A DNA stretch of 64,000 nucleotides from Ga0077560 sp046330395 (GTDB lineage: Bacteria; Actinomycetota; Thermoleophilia; Miltoncostaeales; Miltoncostaeaceae), in NCBI GenBank assembly GCA_046330395.1, contig JAXLSS010000011.1, positions 40,702 through 104,701 of the forward strand, in the 5' to 3' direction. Position numbers and translations under genes: made by a program. The notes under the pieces are model-generated. The model made no database searches. It saw only the letters and a program-made list of their open reading frames with translations, and was not told the origin of the DNA. Numbering within the stretch: position 1 is the first letter of the stretch; each line of letters starts with the position of its first letter. This document shows positions 26,290 to 35,986 of this stretch, in pieces.

Positions 26290-27755
26290 CTATGCCCCGG
26301 TGCGCAGGGAGCGCCGGTCGAGCTTGCTCGACGGCAGTCGCGGCAGCCCAGCACGTGCACCTGCTGCGGGGCCGCATAGGGCGCCACGTTGCGCGCCACG
26401 TGGCGGCGCAAATCCGCGGCCAGCCCTCCCCGGCGTCGGGGGCCACCACCCAGGCTACCACGCGCAGCAGCCCGCGATCGTCGGCCACACTGGCCACGGC
26501 GGCTCCTCCCCGCACCGCCGGGTGGCCCAGCAGGCACGCCTCCACCTCGAGGGGCTCACCCAACGGGCGTCCACCTTGAACAGGTCGTCCACGCGCCCCA
26601 CGTGGCGGTACTCGTCCTCGTCACGACCAGCACGTCGCCCATGCGGATCCAGTCGCCGTGCACCAGGTCGCGGGTGAACTCGATCGCCGCCAGTAGCCGC
26701 TGGTGTTGACGCGCTGCGGATCCACAGCCGTCCCGGCTCACCGTCGTCGCACACCCGCCCTTCCGGGTCGCGCAGCTCCACCTCCACCCCGGGAACCACC
26801 TGGCCCAGGGTGCCGCCGCCGCGCTGCCCGGCGCGGGTGGAGATCAGCACGTTGCTGCACTCCGAGCACCCCAGCCCCTCCAGGATGCGCAGGCCGGTGA
26901 GCTCCTCGAAGCGCGCCGCGACGGGCGCGGGGAGGCTGTCGCCCGAGGCCACCGCCAGCCGCACCCCGGTGAGCGCGTCCGGATCCGGGTGGCGCGACAG
27001 GTACTCGGTGAGCTGCGCCCAGAAGGTGGGCACACCGGTGAGCACCGTCACGCCCTGATCGCGCACCACGCCGAGGGTGCCCCGCGGGTTGGGGCGCGCA
27101 CCGCTCAGCACCGCCGTGGCGCCGCTGCCCAGGACGCGGAAGAACCCGTTGCCGAAACCCAGCGAGGTGAACAGCCGGGCGGCCGAATGGCAGCGGTCCT
27201 CCGGGCTCAGCTCCAGCACGTGGCGGGCGTAGGTGTCGATGCCCGTGGCCATGTCGCGGTGGGCGTGCATGGCGCCCTTCGGCCGCCCCGTGGAGCCCGA
27301 GCTGTACACCAGGTACGCCAGGTCGTCGGGTGCACCGCCGCGACCGGGATGGGCTCGCCGTGCTCCAGCCCCCGCGGTCATGGTGGGCCAGCCCGAGGCG
27401 TCCACGTCGGGCTCGGCCAGGGTCACCGCGGGCTCGCAATCGTCCAACACCAGCCGGATCCGCTCGGCGGGGCTGGCCGGGTCCACCGGCACCGCCACCC
27501 CACCGGCTCCGGCAACGCCGAGGAACCCGGCCAGCCAGGATAACCCTCGTCGCGCAGCGCGATACGCGGTCGCCGCGGCGCACGCCGCGGGCCCGAGGCG
27601 CGCCAGCGGCCACCGCGGACGCCTGTGCCACCTCATCGAGCTCTCCAGCTGCGCGCCCTCCACCGCGGCGGTGTGCGCCGCTCTGTTCCTCGCGGTGCCG
27701 CTGCACCAGCAGCTGCACCAGGTTGTGGCGGGCGGAGATGTCCGGTGCGGCGGAT
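26290..27755 (-). pseudogene. Benzoate-CoA-ligase-like AMP-forming acyl-CoA ligase, frameshifted
   Basis: Adenylate-forming CoA ligase. The centre is intact: DLAYLVYSSGSTGRPKGAMH (AMP-binding P-loop), GVPTFWAQLTEYL, EGLGCSECSNVLIS and GVEVELRDPEGRVC, as in benzoate/cyclohexane-carboxylate CoA ligases. Both ends need frameshifts: the N-terminus from HNLVQLLVQRHREE, and the C-terminus through GDWIRMGD, HVGRVDDLFKVDARWVSP, EVEACLLGHPAV and finally RLPSSKLDRRSLRTGA at the TAG on 26290-26292. The repairable breaks are single lost bases, for example GTGAC for GTGGAC and CCCTC for CCCCTC, which points to sequence error. The start is not resolved. Lies directly after the LLM oxidoreductase. Confidence 0.75.
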
Positions 27756-28688
27756 ATCGCCGGCGATGCCGGGGCCGGTGCGCAGGAGGCGCTCGGCCAG
27801 CGCGTCGTACGCCTCCACCGGCACCCGGCTGGGCAACGCCAGGATGACGTCCGTGACGCCCACCGCCGCGTACTCGTCCAGGCGGCCGGCACCAGGTAGT
27901 CGGCCCTCACGATGCCGCCGCGCTGTTCCAGCCACTGGGCGGACGACGTCCGTCGTGGTGTTGAGCGCCGCGGCCTCGGCCGTCAGCCAGGCGCGCAGCT
28001 TCCTCCGGGGAGCCCACCAGCCCGAACGCAGGTACAGGGCCGCCCGCAGCGGGGCGCGGTCGGCGGCCGTACCGGCGGCCACCGCCAGGCGCGCAGCAAC
28101 ATCCTGCGGTGGCACCCAGGCGGCGATCACCCCGTCGGCCTCGCGGGCCGCCAGGCGCAGCAGCACCGGGCCGTGGGCGGCCAGCCACACGGGCACGCCG
28201 CCGGGCCCGAGCGCGGCGGGGCGGTTGGGCGCGTGGTGCAGGCCGTCGCCGGCGGCCCCGTCCGGATGTGCGGCCATGTCCCCCACCACCCGCAGCGCGC
28301 GGCGCACGGTGTCGGTGCGCTCCCGCGGTTCGGGGAACGGGATGCCGTAGGCGGCGTGCTCGGCGCGGTCCGACCCGGTGCCGAGGCCCAGGACCATCCG
28401 CCCGCCGGACATCACGTCCAGCACCGTGCCCAGCTTGGCGATGAGGTGGTGCGGGCGGTAGCTGGCGCTGGTCACCGCGATGCCCAGCCGCGCGCTCGAG
28501 GTGAGCTGCGACACGGCGGCCAGCGTGGTGAATCCCTCGAACGTGGGCTCGTTCTTGATGCGTCCAGGCGACTGCAGGTGGTCGTTCACCCACAGGGCGT
28601 GCACCCCGCGCCGGTCCAGCCGCTGGGCCACGGTGCACAGCGTCGTCCAGTCGCCGCCGTACTGGGGCAGCCGGACGCCGATGTTCAT
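27735..28688 (-). pseudogene. F420-type LLM-class flavin-dependent oxidoreductase, frameshifted near the 3' end
   Basis: Luciferase-like monooxygenase (LLM) family protein, ATG at 28688 (MNIGVRLPQYGGDW). Family blocks VHALWVNDHL, SARLGIAVTSASYRPHHLIAKLGTVLD and GRMVLGLGTGSDRAEHAAYG are intact, and LDEYAAVGVTDVILALPS closes the barrel. Two compensating shifts fall near 27950 and 27895: the stretch AQWLEQRGGIVRADYLV is in another frame. Actinobacterial members usually use coenzyme F420 (or FMN) for hydride transfer. The stop codon is uncertain because the end runs into the ligase start. It begins 7 bp after the LytR_C gene. Confidence 0.8.
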
Positions 28689-28695
28689 CGGCCGG

Positions 28696-29211
28696 CTATC
28701 CGGATGCCAGCACCACCACAACATCTGCGGTGGCGGGGGTGGCGGTGGTGACGGCGCCCGTGGCGGGCAGTGGCTTGATGGCCGTGAACCCCAGGTCCTT
28801 CCCAACCCGCTGCGCCTGGGCGCGCTTGCCGGTGCGGAAGTACACCGTGGTGGGTCCCGTCTGGCTGGACACGTTGCCCGCGCTGGGCGACACGTAGCCC
28901 AGCCCCATCGCCTTGGTGGCGGTGCGGGCGGCCAGCCCGGCCACGGGCGGCGAGGTGGCGTTGAGGATGGCCAGGTGGATGGTCGCGGGATCCACCGTGG
29001 CCGGGGGGCTGGGGGACGTGGCCGTGGTGGTGACGCCCTTGGTGGTGACGTTGGCCGGGGCGGTGACGGGGGGCAGCACCGAGGCGGTGCCGCCGTCGCC
29101 CCGCGTGAGCCAGCCCACGATGAACCCGCCCACCAGGCAGGCGGCGCCGATGGCGACGAACAGGGGAAGGGCTCCCAGACTGCGGCGGGGACCAGGGGAT
29201 TGGGAGGTCAT
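28696..29211 (-). CDS. LytR_C domain protein, single-pass membrane
   Basis: A 171-residue protein: an N-terminal membrane helix (LFVAIGAACLVGGFIVGWL), a Thr/Pro/Val-rich linker, and a C-terminal LytR_C-type domain from about residue 73 (IHLAILNATSPPVAGLAARTATKAMGLGY, TTVYFRTGKRAQAQRVGKDLG). This domain is found at the end of LCP cell-wall ligases and as stand-alone envelope proteins in actinobacteria; its own role is unclear. ATG at 29211. Divergent from the helicase, with a 215-bp spacer in which I see no clear promoter. Heads a run of three minus-strand genes. Confidence 0.85.
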   Translation of the reverse strand: MTSQSPGPRRSLGALPLFVAIGAACLVGGFIVGWLTRGDGGTASVLPPVTAPANVTTKGVTTTATSPSPPATVDPATIHLAILNATSPPVAGLAARTATKAMGLGYVSPSAGNVSSQTGPTTVYFRTGKRAQAQRVGKDLGFTAIKPLPATGAVTTATPATADVVVVLASG

Positions 29212-29426
29212 CGCGAGCGATGGTACCGAGCCCCCCGGTCGGAACGACGTTCCCAAGGCATTTGCGTATGCCGCCGCGGGTCGTGGTAACGTGCAGTCCG
29301 GTCGCCCGACGCGATGACGCAGACGCTCCCGGTTCTCGAGCAACGTCATCCACGCGACCCGAGGGTTTCCCCCCCTCGCGTGACCACACGATCCCGCCCG
29401 TGCCCCGGGGTGGGCCTCGCGACTGG

Positions 29427-31517
29427 ATGCCGGAAGCGCTGCATTCCACGACCGCAGTCAGTGAACAGGTGACGGCAGCCGACCTGCTCCGTGCCGCCCT
29501 CAACGATCCCAGCGCCGCCTGGCCGGACGTCGTGCTGCGTCCCCATCAGCTGGAGGCCCTGGACGAGCTGGCCGTGCGCCTGTCGCACGGCGTGCAGCGC
29601 ACCTGGGTGGACTCGCCCACGGGCAGCGGCAAGACGGTGATGTTCTGCGCGCTGGCGGCCTCGCTGGGCGGTGCGGCCTGCGTGCTGGTGCCGCGGCGAA
29701 ACCTGGCCGAGCAGACCATGGCCCAGTTCAAACGGCACTTCCCGTCGGTGCCGGTGCACGCGGAGGGCCCCGACAGCGTGGGCCGGCCGGGCGTGGCCAT
29801 CTGCACCTACCAGGCCGCGCTGCGCCACGCCGAGCGCATGGACTGGGAGTCGCTGTCGCTGCTGATCTGCGACGAGGCCCACACCGCGCTGGGCGCGCAG
29901 ACCCGCCGGCTGCTCGACCGCGCCACCAACGCGGTGGTGGTGGGCTTCACCGCCACGGGCAGCACCACCACGGGCCACGTGGAGCAGATCTTCGGGCCGG
30001 TGGCCACCACGCTGGACCGTGGATCGGCCATCGAGCGCGGCATCCTCTGCCCCCTGCGCTCGCTGCGCGTGGAGCGCGCGGTGGACCTGTCGGAGGTGAC
30101 CCGCGTGCGGGGCGACTTCGACCAGGGCAGCCTGGGTCGCGCGCTGGACAAGGCGCTGTGGCACCAGGCCTGCGCCGACGTGTGGGCCGCCCACTTCAAG
30201 CCGCTGGGCATGGCGGGCGTGGCGTACACCGCCACCGTGGCCCAGGCGCACAACCTGGCCGAGGAGCTTGCGGCCCGCGGCGTGAAGGCCGCCGCGGTGT
30301 CCGGGCAGACGCCGGCCCGCGAGCTGCAGATGACCCTCAAGATGTTCGGCGAGGGCTTCATCGACGTGCTGTGCAACGCCGACCTGCTCACCGAGGGCTG
30401 GGACGAGACCCGGGCGTCGGTGGTGATGCACCTGGCCCCCACCACCTCCGAGCGCGTCTTCGTGCAGCGGCTGGGCCGCGTGATGCGCCCGGCCCCCGAC
30501 AAGGAAGCCGTGTCGGTGGAGTTCCTGCCCAAGGGCGACCCCATGGGCGTCAAGACCAGCCACGAGATCTTCGGCATGGGCTGGTACAAGCCGCTGGGCC
30601 GCGTGGCCGGGCCGCCGGACGCCGGGGACGAGCGCGGCAAGCTGGCCCGCGCGGCGCGCATGCTGGCCGAGGAGGAGGGCGCGGCGCAGCTGGTCAACAC
30701 CGCCGCCAACCACTACGACATCGTCCGCGGCTTCCAGGACGGCGGGTGGCGTGAGGCCGACCCCGGCCAGCTGCGCGGCGTGCTGGTGGAGGAGTGGATC
30801 GAGGCGGCCGCCTCCGAGGCGACCTGCCAGGAGGTTGCCGAGCGCGTCGCCGCGGGCCTGCCCCCGCAGTCGGGCCTGGCGTGGTGGGGCCTGTCGGGCG
30901 TGCTGGAGCGCAGCGCCCGCGACGGCGCCGACCAGCCGATGTGGCGTGAGTGGGCCATGGCGCTGGTGGTGCAGCCCGACCTGCGGGCCGCGCTGCCCGT
31001 GGACGTGCCGCGCAAGGTGCTGGACCGCCTGCGGATGACCGCCCGCGAGCGGCTGCGCGCCCTCTGGTACGCCGCGGATGGCGCCGGCAAGTGGGACCGC
31101 GTGACGGCGCTGGAGCAGCTGGGCCGTTCGGGTGATCGCCGTCGCCGCTGGAACGCCCTGGACGAGGCGTCGGCGTGGGCGCCCGCCTGGGCCTGGGACG
31201 TGTCCCGCGGCCTGGCCGAGGTGCACCGCCCCGGGCGCAACCAGGAGGCCACGCGCATCGCCGCGTGGGAGGCCCGCCACATCATCGGCAACGGCGGTGA
31301 CGCCAACCTCATCGCCATGTGGCTGCGCGCCGCGGGGGGCCCGCCCCCGCCGCCCGAGCCGCCGGAGCCGGGCACCGAGCCCAACCTGCGCCTGGGTCAG
31401 GCCACGCGCCTCACGGTGATCCTGGTCCCGGCGACGTGCCCGCGGCCCGAGCACGTGCGCCTGGCGGCGCGCCGCCGCGGCGGCGGGCGGCTGGGCGCGA
31501 CTTCGCGAAGTGCTTGA
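29427..31517 (+). CDS. Superfamily 2 DEAD/DEAH-box helicase (3' end frameshifted)
   Basis: An ATP-dependent helicase of the UvrB/type III-restriction-like SF2 group. Motif I SPTGSGKT near residue 62, Ia LVPRRNLAEQTMAQF, motif II CDEAH near residue 149, III VGFTATG, IV/V VLCNADLLTEGWDE and VI QRLGRVMRP. The C-terminal half (from about 380) is a helical domain of unknown role (TARERLRALWYAADGAGKWDRV). The listed frame ends at 31517, but similar coding sense continues beyond it in other frames, so the true protein is longer. No nuclease or methylase partner is present. ATG at 29427 chosen; upstream starts are possible. Confidence 0.85.
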   Translation: MPEALHSTTAVSEQVTAADLLRAALNDPSAAWPDVVLRPHQLEALDELAVRLSHGVQRTWVDSPTGSGKTVMFCALAASLGGAACVLVPRRNLAEQTMAQFKRHFPSVPVHAEGPDSVGRPGVAICTYQAALRHAERMDWESLSLLICDEAHTALGAQTRRLLDRATNAVVVGFTATGSTTTGHVEQIFGPVATTLDRGSAIERGILCPLRSLRVERAVDLSEVTRVRGDFDQGSLGRALDKALWHQACADVWAAHFKPLGMAGVAYTATVAQAHNLAEELAARGVKAAAVSGQTPARELQMTLKMFGEGFIDVLCNADLLTEGWDETRASVVMHLAPTTSERVFVQRLGRVMRPAPDKEAVSVEFLPKGDPMGVKTSHEIFGMGWYKPLGRVAGPPDAGDERGKLARAARMLAEEEGAAQLVNTAANHYDIVRGFQDGGWREADPGQLRGVLVEEWIEAAASEATCQEVAERVAAGLPPQSGLAWWGLSGVLERSARDGADQPMWREWAMALVVQPDLRAALPVDVPRKVLDRLRMTARERLRALWYAADGAGKWDRVTALEQLGRSGDRRRRWNALDEASAWAPAWAWDVSRGLAEVHRPGRNQEATRIAAWEARHIIGNGGDANLIAMWLRAAGGPPPPPEPPEPGTEPNLRLGQATRLTVILVPATCPRPEHVRLAARRRGGGRLGATSRSA

Positions 31518-32014
31518 CGCCATCGACTTCACCACCCCGACGCCTGGCGCGCGCTGCGCGCCGCGGTGAAAGCCACGCAACCCAAGGCGCTCATGTCGCG
31601 CCGGGCCTGGAACGCGATGCGCTCCCGGTTCCCGCAGCTGCCCACGGCAGAGGACCTGGGGCTGGGCGAGGGCGGTCGCCGCCGCGAGGGCGAGGAGGGC
31701 GCCCAAGTCGCGTCGCCGGCGCCGTCGTCGCCTGTACGCGGGCCCATGCGGCGCCTTGATCAACCGCCACCGTGGAGCAGTCGGAGGCCCAGGCCCGACG
31801 GAGGGTCCGCCGGCCGCGGACGGCGAGGCCGCATCCGGTGACGCCGGCGCCCGCAGCGCTCCCGCCGTCGCCGTCGCCGCCATCGCCCGCGGGGCAGGTA
31901 GCGCCGCGAACGGTGATGGCCCATCGCCCGCGAACCCGGGCGACGCGGTAACGGTGATCACCGGGCGGCCGGGCCGCCTTGCATGCCGACCGCGGGTCGC
32001 ACCACACTAGCGGC
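31518..32014 (+). other. Probable frameshifted helicase C-terminus and low-complexity spacer
   Basis: From about 31490 the helicase sense passes to other frames: REVLDAIDFTTP near 31505-31540, then DAWRALRAAVKATQPKALMS and RRAWNAMRSRFPQLPTAEDL up to about 31675. These read as the real C-terminal end after lost bases. The stop may lie near 31700-31760 but cannot be fixed. From there to 32014 the DNA is Ala/Gly/Pro-coding-like and low in complexity, with no domain I recognise. Confidence 0.5.
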
Positions 32015-32332
32015 ATGTCCCTGCGCCAGCTCTCCGGCCCGGATGCCGTCGCCGACGCGCTGTGGGACCGCGTGCGCCACCTCGCACAGGTGGCGGAGCG
32101 CCTCAACGAGGCCGATGCCGTGGGCGAACTGGACGATGAGGGCCAGGCGCGCCTGACCCGCGCGCGGGTGCGGCTGGCACGTGCGGCGCGCCGCGCGCAG
32201 ATGGCCGACGACCTGGCCGACCAGCTCGCCGACCTGCGCGCCACGCGCGACCGCATGCAGCACAACACGGGAAGCAATTCGCTTCTTCCAGGCGCCCGCA
32301 ACACCGCCTTCACACAGGGCCGGTACAACTGA
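32015..32332 (+). CDS. Small charged helical protein of unknown function
   Basis: A 105-residue protein, nearly all helix, with Leu/Ala heptads and alternating Arg/Asp/Glu (RVRHLAQVAERLNEADAVGE, ADDLADQLADLRATRDRMQ): a likely coiled coil with no signal peptide or Cys. It does not match a family I know. ATG at 32015. Codon use and base composition match neighbours. The next 200 bp downstream (to about 32530) hold no feature that I can support, possibly because of frameshifts at the start of the protease gene. Confidence 0.6.
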   Translation: MSLRQLSGPDAVADALWDRVRHLAQVAERLNEADAVGELDDEGQARLTRARVRLARAARRAQMADDLADQLADLRATRDRMQHNTGSNSLLPGARNTAFTQGRYN

Positions 32333-32529
32333 CCATGAGTTCGCTTCCTCCGCTGTCGACGTCGCCGTGACGCTCACCACGCTTCCGCCCATGCGGGGCG
32401 ACGTGCAGGGGCCGCCAGGCTTCAGCCGGCGGACCGCGAGCTCAACCGGACCTCCCCACCGCACACGCCGCGCGGCCGCCGTTGGCGTGGTCACGACGAT
32501 GCAGCGTAGAAGGCGTGGTGGGGCGTGTC

Positions 32530-33189
32530 ATCCGGATCCGAGTTCGGTGGCGGCGGCTCGCATCGCGCCACCCGCCACATCGGTCGCGGCGACCAGCCAG
32601 CACCGCATCGGCCAAGGCCGCCATGCCCGCCGCCGTCGCCACGGCCGCACCGTCGGTGGTGCTGGTCCGCACGCCGCGGGAGCTGAGCGGCCAGGGTGGT
32701 CCTGGCGACCGGGGCCTCGTGGTGACCAACCACTACGTCATCATCGGCAACCGCCGGGTGGCCGCATCATCACCGCCGACCACCGCGACGTGCCCGCCCG
32801 CGTGCTGCTGGACGACTCCTCACAGGACCTGGCCATCCGCAAGCCCGCCGCCAGCGTGGGCACCGGCTTCCACACCCCTGGCCCGCCGAACCCAACGGCG
32901 GTCTGTCCGTGGGTGACCAGGTGTTCGCCATCGGCAGCCGTTCGGCCTGCAGGGCACCGTCACCAGCAGGATCGTCAACACAGCTACGTCAACCGGCCCG
33001 GTGAGGGCAACGGTCACCATGATCCAAACCGACGCGCCCATCAACCCGGGCAGCTCGGGGGCGGCCTGTTCGACTGAAGGGCGCCTGGTGGGCATCCACC
33101 TCCATCCGCGCGCCCATCGGCCAAGCAACGTGGGCATCGACTTCGCCCTGCCGGTCTCGCGTGTCGGATCTGCTGCAGCATCCAGATAA
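32530..33189 (+). pseudogene. HtrA/DegP-like trypsin-fold serine protease, heavily frameshifted
   Basis: Pieces in three frames assemble into a trypsin-like HtrA protease: AAPSVVLVRTP, LVVTNHYVI (His region), ITADHRDVPARVLLDDSSQD (Asp region), NGGLSVGDQVFAIGS, TVTMIQTDAPINPGSSG (catalytic Ser) and NVGIDFALPVSRV at the end. Restoring one base at AGCCGTTC gives GSPFGLQG and one G in TCGGGGGC gives the expected SGGGLFD. These single-base losses suggest sequence error. No PDZ domain follows, since MoxR starts within about 30 bp. Likely an envelope protease; the start is not resolved. Confidence 0.7.
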
Positions 33190-33218
33190 CCCCTCGAAGG
33201 AGCGCAACGAGCCACCCC

Positions 33219-34200
33219 GTGGACACCGCACCCATCCCGCCCCGGTCCCCAGCGGGCGCCTCTCCCGCGACCGCCTCGAGCGGTGCTGTACAGACCGACG
33301 GGTCATCGTGGGGCAGGACCGGCTGCTGGACCAGGTCCTGGTGGGCGTCGCATCTCCGCGGCCGCATCCTGCTGGAGGGCGTACCGGGCCTGGCGAGGGC
33401 ATCCTTGAGACCGTGGCCCGCGTGGTGGGCGGACGCTTCCGCGCATCCAGTTCACCCCCGACCTGGTGCCGGCGACGTGGTGGGCGGCCAGGTGCTGGAC
33501 CGCAACGGCACGACTTCAGCACCGCCTGGGGCGGTGTTCGCCAGCTTCGTGCTGGCCGACGAGATCAACCAGGCGCCCGCCAAGGTGCGATCGGCGCTGC
33601 TGGAAGTGATGGCCGAGGGTCACTCATCATGCGGCGAGACCGCGACGTGCCCACGCCGTTCTGGTGATGGCCGCAGAACCCCATCGAGAGCGAGGGCGTC
33701 TACGCCCTGCCCGAAACCTGGAGTGGCCGCTTCGCCATGAAGATCGTGGTGGGCTACCCTGTACGAGACGAGGAGATCGTGCGGCGCATCGTCGCCCCGT
33801 GCCGCGGCAGCTGCTGGACCCCGACGACCTGGTGGAGCGCGCGTAGCCGACCAGGTGTTCGTGGACACCGCGTGCCAGTACGCGGTGAAGCTGGCGAACG
33901 CCACCCGCAACCCCGGCCTCGAAGGCTGGCCGGCTGACCCCGTACCTGGAGCTGGGCGCCTCACCGCGCGCGTCGCTGGGGCTCATCCGCGGCGGCCGGG
34001 CGCTGGCCGTGATGCGGGGCCGCAGCTTCGTGACCCCCGAGGACGTCCACAGCCTGTTCCACGACGTGCTGCGGCACCGCGTGGTGCTGAGCTACGAGGC
34101 CCTCGCCGCGCGGACCACCCCGGATCAGGTGCTCGACGCCATCCTTGACGCCATCCCGATGCCGGAAGTGGACCTTGGCCACGGTCGCGCCACCGCCTGA
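33219..34200 (+). pseudogene. MoxR-family AAA+ ATPase, frameshifted
   Basis: MoxR-type AAA+ chaperone reassembled from several frames: RVIVGQDRLLDQVLVGV, then GRILLEGVPG (Walker A region, degraded by shifts), VFASFVLADEINQAPAKVRSALLEVMAEG (Walker B and pore loop), a broken sensor region, and an intact C-terminal lid from about 33955: LGASPRASLGLIRGGRALAVMRG, FVTPEDVHSLFHDVLRHRVV. GTG at 33219 is the likely start. MoxR proteins act with DUF58 and VWA proteins to assemble or insert metal into target complexes; those partners follow directly. The breaks look like lost single bases. Confidence 0.75.
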
Positions 34201-35110
34201 CGCCGCGGGCGCGCGCCGCGCGGGCGCGGCATCGGAGGCGCTGCTGCGCCGGGTGGAGTTCCGCATCGCCCATCGCCTGGACCACGTCCTGCAGGGCGAG
34301 CGGCTGGGGCGGCGCCCCGGACCCGGCGGCGAGCCCTCGGTGACGCGCGTGTACGAGCCCGGCGACGACGTCCGCTGGATCGACTGGCCGCTCACCGCGC
34401 GCACGCGGCAGCCCATGGTGCGGGTGCCCGAGATGGAGCCCGTGCTGACGGCCTGGACGCTGGTGGACTGCTCGCCCAGCATGCGCTTCGGCAGCGGCAC
34501 CCAGACCAAGCTGGACGTGGCCATGGAGGCGCTGGCGGGCCTGGCCGTGGTGCTGCGCCGCCGCGGCGACCGCCTGGGCGTGGCGGCCACCCGCTCGGGT
34601 GAGCTGGACCTGGTGGTACCGCCCCGCGGTGACCGGCGGGGGCTGGTGGGCTCGCTGGCCATGGTGTCCAGCCTGCCCGCTCCCACGGCCCCGGGACGCA
34701 CCGACCTGGTGGCCGCCGTGGCCGCGATGGGCCGGGTGGCCCGCCACCGGGGCGCCATCGTGGTGATCTCCGACCTGCCCCCGAGCGACGCCTTGGAGCA
34801 GGCGCTGGGCTCGCTGGCACGCCGACACGAGCTCATCGTGGTGGAGGTGCGCGACCCCCGCGAACGGGAGCTGCCCAACCTGGGCACGGTGCGCCTGCGC
34901 GACATGGAGACCGGCGGCACGCGCCTGGTGGACACGGCCGACCCCCGCTTCCAGCGCCGCTTCGCCGAGGTCACCGCCGAGCGCGACGCGCGCCGCGCCG
35001 GCCTGCTGGCCCGCGTGGGGGCGCGTCACGTGGTGGTGGGCACCGACCAGGACTGGGTGCTGCCCATGGCGCGGGCGCTGGCGGGTGCGGGGAGGCGGCG
35101 GTGGATCTGA
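34175..35110 (+). CDS. DUF58 (VWA-like) protein, MoxR partner
   Basis: A protein of about 311 residues with the DUF58 core GEPSVTRVYEPGDDVRWIDWPLTARTRQ, followed by a von Willebrand A-like fold: LVDCSPSMRFGSGTQTK resembles the MIDAS DxSxS loop and VVISDLPPS the second metal loop. The start is unclear: TTG at 34175 overlaps the MoxR stop by 26 bp and gives MATVAPPPDA; other starts are possible. In MoxR operons DUF58 proteins probably guide the ATPase to its substrate. It overlaps the next VWA gene by 10 bp. Confidence 0.85.
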   Translation: MATVAPPPDAAGARRAGAASEALLRRVEFRIAHRLDHVLQGERLGRRPGPGGEPSVTRVYEPGDDVRWIDWPLTARTRQPMVRVPEMEPVLTAWTLVDCSPSMRFGSGTQTKLDVAMEALAGLAVVLRRRGDRLGVAATRSGELDLVVPPRGDRRGLVGSLAMVSSLPAPTAPGRTDLVAAVAAMGRVARHRGAIVVISDLPPSDALEQALGSLARRHELIVVEVRDPRERELPNLGTVRLRDMETGGTRLVDTADPRFQRRFAEVTAERDARRAGLLARVGARHVVVGTDQDWVLPMARALAGAGRRRWI

Positions 35111-35967
35111 GCTTCGTCACCCCCTGGCGCTGCCTGGCGCGCGCGGTGGCCCTGGTGGACCTGGGCCTGCTGCGCTGGCGCCGCCACGCTCGAGGCCTGC
35201 CGTTCCCCAGCCTGGAGGCGCTGGAGGAGGTCACGGTGGCGCCGCGCCGGCGCCGTCACCTGCCCCTGGCGCTGGCGGCCCTGGGCGCCCTGGCGCTCAC
35301 CGCCGCGGTGGCCCGTCCCCAGATGCCCCGCAGCGTCCGCGAGGACTCCGCCATCAGCTGGCCATCGGCGTCCGGCTCCATGGCCGCCGACGACATCTCG
35401 CCGGCGCGCCGCCCAGGACGCCGCGAGGCCTTCGCCGACAGGGTGCCGGCGGCCTACCAGGTGGGCCTGGTCGCGTTCGCCGGGTCGGCGGCGGTGATCG
35501 TGCCGCCCACCACCGACCGCGACCAGCTGCGCGCGAGCCCAGGCCGGTGGGGATTTCCTCGGCGACGCCATCGAGTCGAGCCTGTCGGCCATCAAGCAGT
35601 CGCAGGGTGGCACGGTGCGCAAGGACAGCGCCCGCATCCTGCTGCTGTCCGACGGCTCCAACACGCAGGGCACCTCCCTGGCCCAGGCCGAGGATGACGC
35701 GCAGGGCGCCGGGGTGCCGGTGTTCACGGTGGCCCTGGGCACCCAGGACGGCTCGCTGCCCAGCGGGCGGGTGCCGGCAGCCAGCCTGGAAGTCGCCCGG
35801 CGCACCGGCGGCCAGTCGTACGTGAGCCGCGACGCCGCATCCGTGTCGGCGGTGTACTCCCACCTGGGCCGGTTCATCGGCACCCAGCGGGTCACCCGCG
35901 AGGTCACCGGGGTGCTCGCGGGCTTCGGCGTGCTGGCGCTGCTGCTGGGCGGCGCCGCCGCGGATAA
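35101..35967 (+). pseudogene. BatA-like VWA membrane protein 1, frameshifted
   Basis: GTG at 35101 gives an N-terminal BatA-type module with membrane helix HLPLALAALGALALTAAVARP, then a VWA domain: SGSMAADDIS (MIDAS), AYQVGLVAFAGSAAVIVPPTTDR, ARILLLSDGSNTQGTSL and VPVFTVALGTQDG. Frames change near 35355, 35405 and 35540; adding one C to GCCATCAGC gives AIQL as expected. A last shift near 35945 leads to the TAA at 35965-35967, giving a typical Arg-rich end after the second helix. Pairs with the second VWA protein and the MoxR/DUF58 genes. Confidence 0.75.
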
Positions 35968-35986
35968 CGGTGGGGGTGAGGATCGG

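Noticed and set aside
29346..31961. Very long open frame on the minus strand (over 850 codons) opposite the helicase
   Set aside because: High GC content keeps the antisense frame open; the product is His/Arg/Gly-rich without domains, while the plus strand shows all helicase motifs.
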